In this document: piece by piece, positions 1 to 6,637 of the stretch
Numbering within the stretch: position 1 is the stretch's first letter
Layout: the number at the start of each line of letters is the position of its first letter
From: Thermoplasmata archaeon
GTDB lineage: Archaea > Thermoplasmatota > Thermoplasmata > Thermoplasmatales > Thermoplasmataceae
Direction of reading: 5' to 3'
NCBI GenBank assembly: GCA_021826835.1
Contig: JAKAYH010000071.1
Coordinates: 1 to 8,795, forward strand
DNA: 8,795 nucleotides
Position numbers and translations under genes: made by a program
The notes under the pieces: model-generated
Databases searched by the model: none
What the model was told of the DNA's origin: nothing
What the model saw: the letters and a program-made list of their open reading frames with translations, nothing else

Positions 1-623
1 GAAAATACTATGGAATCCCTTACACTCTCGCCGTGCAGATTAAGCCCACGTTTCTTCTCAATGTTTTTTCCATAAACCTCAATCAATTTTTTATTGACGC
101 CCCTAAACCCGCCCATGTCCTGTTTATCTGAAATACACCCTGAAATCATGAAAGGAAGTAGATCTTCTGCATTTTTATCATCAATGAATGCCGCGAAGAT
201 GAATGCCATGGTAGCGCCACATGCTTCGCGGGTACCATCGATGTTATAATCTCTGGCATTAATGTTAATTGCCCATTCAGGAGATGTAGAATAAAAGTGA
301 TGGTCCAGAACCATAACGTTGCTGGTATCCTCCGGGAGGAATCTTAACTGATCCGATCCACAGTCAACAAAAATCGTAGGTATGCTCCTTTCCTCTAAAT
401 ATCTCTTCGAAAAGCCATCCTCCGAAAGTTCCCTGATAAATCCAAGATGAAATTTCTTATTATATCTCTGCATAAGTCTTGTCAGTATTATAGCGGAACT
501 GGTCCCATCGCCATCATAATGTACAAGTATCCTGAAATAATCAAATGATTGAAAGAAAGACTGACCTTTCTTCAGGATTTCTAAAAAATCAGGGGTTAAA
601 ATGTGCTCCAGTTGGGTGCTCAT
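1..623 (-). CDS. DHH-family phosphoesterase, archaeal RecJ/GAN-like nuclease (C-terminus cut by window edge)
   Basis: The 207 visible residues are the N-terminal part; the gene continues past the left edge. All four metal-binding motifs of the DHH superfamily are seen: HYDGDGTSSA (residues 35-44, with D37 and D39), VDCG (D87), LDHH (D107, H108, H109) and SGCISDKQDMGG (D166). This matches the RecJ/Cdc45-related phosphoesterase domain, which uses two Mn/Mg ions to hydrolyse phosphodiester bonds in single-stranded nucleic acid. Archaeal members next to the S15 gene are known as RecJ-like or GINS-associated nuclease (GAN), which binds GINS at the replication fork or trims RNA; that specific role is inferred from family and neighbourhood. 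The ATG at 623-621 overlaps the S15 stop as ATGA, so the two are probably cotranscribed and translationally coupled. No promoter of its own is visible. Whether a DHHA1 substrate-binding domain follows cannot be seen. Confident on family, less on exact activity. Confidence 0.9.
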   Translation of the reverse strand, partial: MSTQLEHILTPDFLEILKKGQSFFQSFDYFRILVHYDGDGTSSAIILTRLMQRYNKKFHLGFIRELSEDGFSKRYLEERSIPTIFVDCGSDQLRFLPEDTSNVMVLDHHFYSTSPEWAININARDYNIDGTREACGATMAFIFAAFIDDKNAEDLLPFMISGCISDKQDMGGFRGVNKKLIEVYGKNIEKKRGLNLHGESVRDSIVF

Positions 624-1057
624 AGTACTTTATTGAGTTCCCATTCTCTTGCAAGATAGCCATTTTCCTTATAATATCTTACAAGTCTTAACATCTTGGC
701 CATTATTAGGTTTCTCTTCCTGCCGTTGTTCAAATCCTTTTTATTTAGTTCCATGTGCTTTGTGACTCTTTTGTATTTTGTTATGAGGGACATCAAATCT
801 TCAGGTACGTCCGGCTTCAGATTGTTTTCCGCAAGCACATCACCTATTTTCTTATGATTTACATATCTGAGTTTTGGTACCCCATAGGAGTCCCTCAGTC
901 TAATCCCGATCTGTGATGCTGTAAGACCCTCTTTTCTTAACTGTATGACTATGTCTTCTATCTCCTTGGGACTTTGCTGGACCCACTCATGCCCAACTCC
1001 GTAGTATGTGTTTCTTGATCCTGATCTTCCTCTTTTTCTAGTATGCATTCGCGCCAT
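620..1057 (-). CDS. rps15: 30S ribosomal protein uS15 (S15P/S13e)
   Basis: This 145-residue protein is a component of the small ribosomal subunit that binds 16S rRNA in the central domain early in assembly. It has the archaeal/eukaryotic form: a basic N-terminus (MARMHTRKRGRSGS), the S13e-type N-terminal domain with GLTASQIGIRLRDSYGVP at residues 44-61, then the S15 core helices at about 86-140 with the HMELNKKDLN segment (101-110) and LRLVRYYKENGYL (123-135). Length is usual for archaeal S15, longer than the roughly 89 residues of bacterial S15. The start at 1057 gives the canonical MARMH N-terminus; a GGGAG sits about 12 nt upstream in the mRNA. It is the first gene of a minus-strand operon with the DHH nuclease, joined by a 4-nt ATGA overlap, an arrangement shared with several other euryarchaea. 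Confidence 0.97.
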   Translation of the reverse strand: MARMHTRKRGRSGSRNTYYGVGHEWVQQSPKEIEDIVIQLRKEGLTASQIGIRLRDSYGVPKLRYVNHKKIGDVLAENNLKPDVPEDLMSLITKYKRVTKHMELNKKDLNNGRKRNLIMAKMLRLVRYYKENGYLAREWELNKVL

Positions 1058-1090
1058 ATGGAATCACGTTTGCTCCCTATTAAAGTCAGG

Positions 1091-1100
1091 TTTATTAATT
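1091..1100 (-). promoter_or_regulatory. Predicted TATA box of the uS15-nuclease operon
   Basis: Read on the minus strand this is AATTAATAAA, a T/A-rich box centred near 1095. Initiation about 25 nt downstream would fall near 1068-1072, leaving a leader of roughly 10-15 nt before the uS15 ATG at 1057. It lies in the 92-nt divergent gap. Seen by eye; no transcript data. Confidence 0.5.
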
Positions 1101-1119
1101 TTACACAACCATTCGGGAA

Positions 1120-1130
1120 AATTTATTAAA
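1120..1130 (+). promoter_or_regulatory. Predicted TATA box of the carbonic anhydrase-like gene
   Basis: AATTTATTAAA is centred about 25 nt before the ATG at 1150, so the transcript would start at or within a few bases of the start codon (leaderless). The bases just before the ATG (ctgatcacca) hold no Shine-Dalgarno motif, which fits leaderless translation. Confidence 0.55.
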
Positions 1131-1149
1131 TTTACAAAACTGATCACCA

Positions 1150-1647
1150 ATGGAATCCAAAAATGTGGTAATTGGGAAGGACACTTTTATTTCAAAGAAA
1201 TGCTCTCTGAGGGGCCAAATTGAAATTGGAGAAAGAGCAAGCATATTTGATTTTGCCTCAATTAGGGCAGATCTGGATAAAATCGTAATTGGAAATGACA
1301 GCAACATACAGGATAATTGCACCCTTCACGTGGATCCTGGCTTTCCAGTCAAAATAGGCAATCTTGTATCAGTTGGGCATAATGCAGTCATTCATGGGTG
1401 TACGATTGATGATGAATGCATTATAGGAATGGGGGCAATAATAATGAACGGAGCTAAAATTGGAAGCGGATCTGTTGTGGGAGCAGGAACTCTGGTACTG
1501 GAAAACCAGGTAGTTCCAGAAAACAGCCTGGTAGTGGGCGTGCCAGGCAAAGTAATAAGAAACGATTCTTCTTACAGAGAAATGGCAAGAAAAAACGCTA
1601 TGGAGTATGGAACCCTGAGGGAAAAATACCTTCTGGATGAAGAGTGA
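1150..1647 (+). CDS. Gamma-class carbonic anhydrase-like hexapeptide-repeat protein
   Basis: This 165-residue protein belongs to the gamma carbonic anhydrase branch (Cam/CamH, YrdA, PaaY, CaiE) of the left-handed parallel beta-helix superfamily. Hexapeptide repeats run from about residue 8 to 130 (such as VIGKDT, IEIGER, IVIGND, IIGMGA, AKIGSG, VVGAGT), followed by a C-terminal helix (about 139-161) that packs on the beta-helix. The three zinc ligands of the family are present as H60 (NCTLH), H77 (VGHN) and H82 (VIHGC). The conserved Arg/Asp pair (R39, D41) and a Gln (Q54) are also in place. Family members form trimers with metal sites between subunits. Reversible CO2 hydration is plausible, but the acidic loop carrying the proton-shuttle Glu of Methanosarcina Cam is short or absent, as in CamH/YrdA proteins, many of which have weak or untested activity. 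It is transcribed alone from a leaderless promoter, divergent from uS15. Soluble; no signal peptide. Confidence 0.9.
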   Translation: MESKNVVIGKDTFISKKCSLRGQIEIGERASIFDFASIRADLDKIVIGNDSNIQDNCTLHVDPGFPVKIGNLVSVGHNAVIHGCTIDDECIIGMGAIIMNGAKIGSGSVVGAGTLVLENQVVPENSLVVGVPGKVIRNDSSYREMARKNAMEYGTLREKYLLDEE

Positions 1648-1662
1648 TAATAGAATCGCAAA

Positions 1663-1671
1663 CTTATATAC
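1663..1671 (+). promoter_or_regulatory. Predicted TATA box of the solenoid-M50 operon
   Basis: CTTATATAC is the best archaeal TATA box in the window, centred about 26 nt before the ATG at 1693. Initiation would be at or next to the start codon, so the mRNA is probably leaderless; no Shine-Dalgarno motif precedes the ATG. Confidence 0.7.
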
Positions 1672-1692
1672 ATATTTCTTAATCATATCTTT

Positions 1693-4600
1693 ATGCCTTC
1701 CACAAGTCTTGATGATGTAAGAAACAAAGTTAATGACAAGATTGAGTTATATCTTTCTTCAAAGGAATCAGCCAGGAAGGAGTCAAGTTTCAAGATGCTT
1801 CTGGATATTCTGGATACAGTTGAAGGTAGGGCACTCTTTAAGAAGGATTCAGAGATAGAAGGAAAGATAGAAGCATTATCCAGAGATCTCTGGAAGGTCG
1901 GGAATCAGAGCGATTATAAAATCTGGGGACGGTTATATGATTTAAAACAGGAGAATGTTAATTTTCAGCTTTTCTTCACCACATCCCTTGTTAATTCCGG
2001 CAATATGGATGAAATCAAGTCTTTCCTGCGAAGTGATTACCTAATATCTGAAGCCCCTAAGATAATAGAGCAGGTCGAAGCAATGGCAAAGGCATCTGAA
2101 ATGTGGGATTATGCCACGCTTTTTTTATCAAGAAATGGAATCTACAGTGGAATGATTTACCAGAAGTATGCTGAACATTCAACTCCTGTTCTTACAAAAA
2201 TAGTTGTGGAAAATCTGAAGAAAAGTGGGAAGGAGAAATATGTTGAGGAATTCATGGCGATTCTTTTCACAATAAACCCAGATGACATTGAATCGGCTAT
2301 ACTTTACATGGAAACGCTTTTGAATAGCCAGAAATTGCAGGTTTTGAAGGTTAACCTCCAATCCCTGGACTTCAATGCGGTAAAGGATGAAAGCCTTCTT
2401 GAAAGAATCCTGAAGTTATGCTTTGAATCTGGATTGTATGATGATGTGATAAGTCTCTCAACACGTATACTTTCGCTGTCTCCCGGAAACCAGGTGGCCA
2501 TGGAGTTGCGAATGAAGGCAATGGGAATACTTGGAAGGGATGAGGATGTAGTGGACATTTTCACTAAAAATGAGGCCACAATCGAAAAGAATGAGGAAAA
2601 TCTATCTGTGTTCTTTGCCTCTGCATATAATATCAATTCTTATTCTTATCCTCTTACCCTAATTGACAATCTGGATCATAAACTCTCAGATAAAATCCCA
2701 ATCAAAATCTGGGAGGTTAAATTTCTTCTATTATCTGGGAATAATGCAAAGGCTGAGAAGGTTGCTGAAAAAATACCAATGGACAACCTGAACGATCCGG
2801 AAATTCTTAAAATAAAGGCTCTGTTGAGAAAGGATACCGGAAAGGGCAATGAATTTATAATCTCTGCCAAAAAGTATATCCAGGCAAACCCATACGACAC
2901 CAAATTTATAAAGGATTTCGCACGAAAACTCACAGTCTCAGGTAATTATGGTGAAGTGATATCCCTTTTCAAATCAGATGTGAGTGTAAGGGACGATAAT
3001 GAGTTTCGGAACATATACATCAAAGCACTTCTTAAGAATGGCCAGATAGAATCCGCTGGAAATGAAATCAAGGCCTCAGGGATAGAAAACATGGAATATG
3101 ATGTTTTCTCTACTATATTGACAGGTTGCAGGAGCGATAAAACCTTTGCTGATCTCTCTCACTCGATTGGAAACGATCCGGATAAAATCCAGTCTTTATA
3201 CAGGGTGATCAGGGGAATTCTCTTCAACAATTCCCTTGATCGAAAGGAATTTCAGATTCTCAAAGGGGTTATGAAGAGCGATATCATCGGAGTTCTGGAA
3301 CTTGTATATGAAGATGGAACCTCTTCTGGCACTCCTCCCGGCTCAGAAATGGAAAGAAGGGTAAAGTCCATACTTGACGGCACTTCAAACGATGAGGATT
3401 TACCGGAATTCATCTACCCATCCGTTGCGCATAATATTATATCTGGAAATCTTGACAGATCAAAATCCCTGTTAGCAAAATATGAGTGGAACAACGATCC
3501 CTTCGTGAATTATTACAGGAGCTTAATATCGGAAAGGGAAGGGAACGATAAGGATGCAAAAAAATATATTGAAAACGCAAAAAATGAGTTCGGCTCAAAC
3601 ATAATTGTGGCACAGTATCTTAGAAAATTCAATGTTCAGCTTTCAATAAACGAAATTGTAAAAATACTCGAAACAATAAGCAGGAATGGTGGGTTGTATC
3701 TTGTTGATTTTGGGCCAATTGAAGAAAGGATCATGTCATCAGATGAAGATGTTATAGGAAACATTGTGGATATGATCGAATACAGTTCATTAAAATCAAT
3801 TTCAAGCTTAAGGCTGCTCCGGGATATTTCCGAGAGCAAGAACAAACAGGAGGAGGCAGTCGAAATTGACAGGATCATATTTGAAGATCCGCTCAGAAAC
3901 AGTGAAGATGTGATGAAATATGCCCTGAGATTGAAGGCACTGAATATGATTGATGAAATGGAAACACTTGTATCAAAGGTGCATAATGACCTGCTTCCCG
4001 CAGAAAATTATGCGATATTCGGTGACTTCTTCCTGTCTATATCAGACTATTCATCGGCAATATATTATTATGAAAAAGCAATGGAATCGGGCTCAAGTAT
4101 TGAAAGATGCAAGGGTTTGATCGATGCCCTCATCAAGGAAAAGAAATTCGATCAGGCATTAAAATACACGGTTAACTTGAAGATCTCAACACCATATGAG
4201 GTAAAGGTATATGCAGAATCCAACAAGCCAGACGAGCTGGTAAGGATTATACGGAAACTTGATCTGAGAAAAGAAAGTGATGTAAAAGGCTTTGAAATCA
4301 TACTGGAAGATTACTGGAACAACCGGTACATCAGGAAGGCACTTCTGGAAGTGTTTTCCCAGCATCCTTCTGAGGAGCTTGCCATTAAAATTGCAGGTCT
4401 CCTGATTGATGAAAGGGACATTGAAGGGGCACTCTCAATCCTCAGGCGCACTATAAAGGAAAAGGTCCAGACAGGGAAGGCTCTTGCATATACCATAGAT
4501 CTTCTGTGCGAATATGGAAAATTTGAAGAGGCACACGAAAATGCCATTAAATATTTCAAATCGAAGGAATCCCTTGAGAGGAAGAGACGAATTTTTTACA

Positions 4601-5337
4601 CTCTAACCGCAAACCTTGTTAAATACGGCTATGATGAGGAAGTCGTAAGGTTGTATCATGAATTCGGCAACCTGATGGATGTTGATTCCTCTATTCCTGT
4701 GATCAAGGCCCTCACAAAGGAGGAATACTTTGATTCAGCGGAAAAGATCCTTTCTAAATTTCAGGGCCAATTTGCAAGCAAGGATATTTTTGATGAGCTA
4801 TGGAATTTACTCCGGAAAAACTGGGATTTCAGTGAAATAGTCTACTATTCTGGGGAATACCTCAAGGCTTGCTTTAAGAGGGGGCGTGCTCTGGACAAAA
4901 GGGAAGCGGTTGCGCTTGGAGGAGTCCCAGTGTCAAGCGTTGATGACGTGTTTGAATTTATTAATTCGCAGACAAATCTCAGTTTATTCAATCAGTCCTA
5001 CCTTGAAGATGAATCCATGAAGGCCATCTTTGTGATGTACAAGAAGTTGAAAATAGAAAGAATGGAAACTATTTCACTTGCTGATGTGTTTTACACCACC
5101 GGGTTCAAGGATCTGAAGAAGGCAAAAGCTATATACGACTATATTCAGGCCCAGAGAATGGATAATCATCCAATCTATGTAGAAAAAAATTCGCAGCTCT
5201 TGAATATGGCAGGCATCTGTATAAGGGAAAATATCCCTATGAATCCGATAACTTATAGTTTGAGATTCAATATAGGAATAAGGAAGGCCATGGAACTGAA
5301 TGCCTTCATCAATAACATAGATCGAGTGAATAACTAA
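1693..5337 (+). CDS. Giant TPR-like alpha-solenoid protein of unknown function (1214 aa)
   Basis: I do not recognise a named family. The protein is almost entirely predicted alpha-helical, with no signal peptide, membrane segment or catalytic motif visible, so it is probably cytoplasmic. Divergent helix-turn-helix units of about 34 residues resemble tetratricopeptide repeats. The clearest runs from residue 769 (AENYAIFGDFFLSISDYSSA, then IYYYEKAMESG). Others lie at about 233-266, 267-300, 401-432, 603-636, 806-831, 894-925, 928-960 and 998-1024 (IPVIKALTKEEYFDSAEKIL). The last 150 residues or so (from about 1069, VALGGVPVSSVDDVFEFINS) break the pattern and may be a separate C-terminal domain. 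Such solenoids usually act as scaffolds or partner-binding platforms. The frame is open for 3.6 kb at even codon use, so it is a real gene. Its TAA overlaps the ATG of the M50 protease gene as TAATG, suggesting joint expression and function; that link is inference. Confidence 0.85.
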   Translation: MPSTSLDDVRNKVNDKIELYLSSKESARKESSFKMLLDILDTVEGRALFKKDSEIEGKIEALSRDLWKVGNQSDYKIWGRLYDLKQENVNFQLFFTTSLVNSGNMDEIKSFLRSDYLISEAPKIIEQVEAMAKASEMWDYATLFLSRNGIYSGMIYQKYAEHSTPVLTKIVVENLKKSGKEKYVEEFMAILFTINPDDIESAILYMETLLNSQKLQVLKVNLQSLDFNAVKDESLLERILKLCFESGLYDDVISLSTRILSLSPGNQVAMELRMKAMGILGRDEDVVDIFTKNEATIEKNEENLSVFFASAYNINSYSYPLTLIDNLDHKLSDKIPIKIWEVKFLLLSGNNAKAEKVAEKIPMDNLNDPEILKIKALLRKDTGKGNEFIISAKKYIQANPYDTKFIKDFARKLTVSGNYGEVISLFKSDVSVRDDNEFRNIYIKALLKNGQIESAGNEIKASGIENMEYDVFSTILTGCRSDKTFADLSHSIGNDPDKIQSLYRVIRGILFNNSLDRKEFQILKGVMKSDIIGVLELVYEDGTSSGTPPGSEMERRVKSILDGTSNDEDLPEFIYPSVAHNIISGNLDRSKSLLAKYEWNNDPFVNYYRSLISEREGNDKDAKKYIENAKNEFGSNIIVAQYLRKFNVQLSINEIVKILETISRNGGLYLVDFGPIEERIMSSDEDVIGNIVDMIEYSSLKSISSLRLLRDISESKNKQEEAVEIDRIIFEDPLRNSEDVMKYALRLKALNMIDEMETLVSKVHNDLLPAENYAIFGDFFLSISDYSSAIYYYEKAMESGSSIERCKGLIDALIKEKKFDQALKYTVNLKISTPYEVKVYAESNKPDELVRIIRKLDLRKESDVKGFEIILEDYWNNRYIRKALLEVFSQHPSEELAIKIAGLLIDERDIEGALSILRRTIKEKVQTGKALAYTIDLLCEYGKFEEAHENAIKYFKSKESLERKRRIFYTLTANLVKYGYDEEVVRLYHEFGNLMDVDSSIPVIKALTKEEYFDSAEKILSKFQGQFASKDIFDELWNLLRKNWDFSEIVYYSGEYLKACFKRGRALDKREAVALGGVPVSSVDDVFEFINSQTNLSLFNQSYLEDESMKAIFVMYKKLKIERMETISLADVFYTTGFKDLKKAKAIYDYIQAQRMDNHPIYVEKNSQLLNMAGICIRENIPMNPITYSLRFNIGIRKAMELNAFINNIDRVNN

Positions 5338-5951
5338 TGGAGCAGTTACTAAACTTTGGAAATACAAGAAGAAGGAGTGAGGCTGAGGATTTTATAGTAG
5401 CCAGTCTTGGAATCGGGCTTGCCTTTTCAATTGCCTTTTCAAGATTTCAGGCAATATCAAATTATGAATTCCTTGTAATTTTTCTTCCCACAGGCATGAC
5501 AGCTGGAATTTCGGGTTTCGCCTTACATGAATTTGCACATAGAGAGGTTGCCCTGAGGTATGGATATAACGCCAGGTTCAGGATGTGGCCACTCGGGATA
5601 CTGATAGCCCTTATGACATCGTTATTCGGATTCATCCTGGCACTGCCAGGGGCGACAGAAGTATACAATGTGTACGACAAGACAATATATGGAAAGATCT
5701 CGGCAGCCGGTCCGGTCAGTAATATAATAGTTGGTTTGATACTGGTGTTTATCAGTTCATTCACAGGTGGCATAATCTACTTCGTGGCATCTATTTCAGG
5801 GGCAATAAATTTCTTTCTCGCATTCTTCAATCTCCTGCCCATACCTCCTCTTGACGGTTCAAAGGTAATCGCATGGGATTTCACAGTATATGCATTATTG
5901 CTTGGGCTCTCCCTCGTTCTCCTGATAGCGTTTGGGCGTGGATTTTTCTGA
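5337..5951 (+). CDS. M50-family (site-2-type) membrane metalloprotease
   Basis: This 204-residue protein has about six predicted membrane segments (near residues 18-38, 43-63, 84-104, 124-145, 146-166 and 180-200). The zinc-protease signatures of peptidase family M50 are complete: HEFAH at 64-68 (two His ligands and the catalytic Glu), GPVSN at 125-129, and NLLPIPPLDG at 165-174, whose Asp is the third zinc ligand. Family members cleave transmembrane segments of substrates inside the bilayer. It is a minimal version without visible PDZ or CBS domains, so substrate choice may depend on a partner. The ATG overlaps the stop of the upstream solenoid gene (TAATG), with a weak GAGTGA about 7 nt upstream, pointing to translational coupling. 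The N-terminus (NFGNTRRRSEAED) is basic and cytoplasmic. Family is certain from the motifs; substrate unknown. Confidence 0.92.
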   Translation: MEQLLNFGNTRRRSEAEDFIVASLGIGLAFSIAFSRFQAISNYEFLVIFLPTGMTAGISGFALHEFAHREVALRYGYNARFRMWPLGILIALMTSLFGFILALPGATEVYNVYDKTIYGKISAAGPVSNIIVGLILVFISSFTGGIIYFVASISGAINFFLAFFNLLPIPPLDGSKVIAWDFTVYALLLGLSLVLLIAFGRGFF

Positions 5952-5964
5952 TGATTCCATCATT

Positions 5965-5975
5965 TCTATAAAAAG
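5965..5975 (+). promoter_or_regulatory. Predicted TATA box of the MBF1 gene
   Basis: TCTATAAAAAG lies just after the M50 stop. Initiation about 25 nt downstream would be near 5994-5997, giving a leader of roughly 25 nt before the ATG chosen at 6022. That leader would include the GGTG-containing ribosome binding site, unlike the leaderless promoters upstream. Confidence 0.6.
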
Positions 5976-6007
5976 AAAAGATTAGATAAGCAATGTTTCA
6001 ATTAAGA

Positions 6008-6016
6008 TGTGGTGTG
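6008..6016 (+). promoter_or_regulatory. Shine-Dalgarno-like site that decides the MBF1 start
   Basis: TGTGGTGTG contains GGTG, complementary to the archaeal anti-Shine-Dalgarno (CACC), about 8 nt before the ATG at 6022. It would overlap the coding sequence if the upstream in-frame ATG at 6007 were used, which argues for 6022. Confidence 0.5.
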
Positions 6017-6021
6017 GAACT

Positions 6022-6456
6022 ATGGAATGCGAAATGTGTGGTGCCAGGGTAGATAAGCTTAAGAAAATCAAGGTGGATGGAGCAATTCTTTCGGTATGCC
6101 AGAAGTGCGAACGATTTGGAACACCAGTTGAGAGTATGCGTGTTTATGATGACAGGGGTTCAAAGGGCTCAACACAGGTTAATGTTCCTGTAAAACCTGT
6201 TATAATCCAGAGAAAGCCAAACAGAACACGAAATTCAGAGAAGGAAATTGAAAGCCTGGAAATCGTGCCGGAGTATGCTGAGGTTATCCGGCTTGCAAGA
6301 GAAAAGACTGGAATGAGCCAGGATGAGATGGCTGACAAGCTCAGGGAAAAACGGACATTGATATCCGCAATAGAACGTGGCGGTATCAAGCCTGACATCA
6401 AGACTGCGAGGAAAATTGAAAATTTATTGAAAATAAAGATACTGGAGGAATTTTAA
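6022..6456 (+). CDS. mbf1: Archaeal multiprotein bridging factor 1 (MBF1), zinc ribbon plus HTH
   Basis: The 144-residue product starts MECEMCGARV. It has an N-terminal zinc ribbon with C3, C6, C26 and C29 (CEMCG and CQKC), a flexible basic linker of about 60 residues, and a C-terminal Cro/C1-type helix-turn-helix at about 82-140 containing REKTGMSQDEMADKL and KRTLISAIERGGIKPD. This is the architecture of archaeal MBF1/aMBF1, the homologue of the eukaryotic TBP-bridging coactivator; archaeal members have been linked to ribosome binding and translation rather than transcription bridging. An in-frame ATG at 6007 would add five residues (MWCGT), but the ribosome site at 6008-6016 and the usual N-terminus favour 6022. 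It has its own promoter and is followed by a terminator-like hairpin, so it is probably monocistronic. Confidence 0.92.
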   Translation: MECEMCGARVDKLKKIKVDGAILSVCQKCERFGTPVESMRVYDDRGSKGSTQVNVPVKPVIIQRKPNRTRNSEKEIESLEIVPEYAEVIRLAREKTGMSQDEMADKLREKRTLISAIERGGIKPDIKTARKIENLLKIKILEEF

Positions 6457-6519
6457 TGGTTTGTGGACTACGCAGATCCAGCACGGATATCTGATTAATG
6501 AAGGCAGAACATTAAATTG

Positions 6520-6555
6520 AATCTGAATTTAATTCACAGATTTCATGTTTTTTTT
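6520..6555 (+). terminator. Hairpin plus T8 tract, likely terminator of MBF1
   Basis: AATCTG (6520-6525) pairs perfectly with CAGATT (6537-6542) across an AT-rich loop, followed closely by eight T residues (6548-6555) and more T-rich sequence. Archaeal RNA polymerase stops mainly at T tracts, so the T run is the stronger signal. It would separate MBF1 from the oxidase operon. Confidence 0.55.
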
Positions 6556-6608
6556 AATTTATCTTTAATACTGAAAAAAACGGTAAAAATTGAATTACTA
6601 CCAAAAAA

Positions 6609-6619
6609 CTATTAATAAA
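6609..6619 (+). promoter_or_regulatory. Predicted TATA box of the oxidase operon
   Basis: CTATTAATAAA is centred about 24 nt before the ATG at 6638, the same geometry as the other leaderless promoters here. A competing box (ATCTTTAATA, 6561-6570) is spaced similarly from the upstream ATG at 6590, so the choice is not settled by sequence alone. Confidence 0.45.
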
Positions 6620-6637
6620 ATTTCAATATCACCACCT

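Larger units (their letters stand above)
6457..6637. other. Non-coding gap between MBF1 and the oxidase operon
   Basis: This 181-nt stretch has no convincing gene. It holds a hairpin with a T tract (6520-6555), an 8-bp inverted repeat ATTAAATT/AATTTAAT with a 7-nt spacer (6511-6533), a 13-nt palindrome TGAATTTAATTCA (6524-6536) and two AT-rich promoter-like segments near 6552-6570 and 6609-6619. The reading frame upstream of the small membrane protein start (6590-6637) is only about 22% GC, unlike the coding sequence. Confidence 0.6.

Noticed and set aside
1369..1686. Minus-strand open frame across the carbonic anhydrase-like gene
   Set aside because: It is antisense to clear hexapeptide repeats and has no promoter or recognisable protein features.
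2179..4559. Several minus-strand open frames of 60-110 codons inside the solenoid gene
   Set aside because: They carry no start signals or family motifs and lie opposite a continuous 3.6-kb frame.
5951..5963. ATGAT-TCC-ATCAT hairpin right after the M50 stop as a terminator
   Set aside because: The stem is only 5 AT-rich base pairs with a 3-nt loop, and no T tract of useful length follows before the MBF1 TATA box.
6007..6021. Upstream ATG for MBF1 adding MWCGT
   Set aside because: It would bury the GGTG ribosome site in coding sequence, and MECEMCG is the usual archaeal MBF1 beginning.
6456..6494. A 12-codon reading frame (MVCGLRRSSTDI) starting on the MBF1 stop as TAATG
   Set aside because: It is very short, has no ribosome site of its own and no recognisable content; TAATG can arise by chance.
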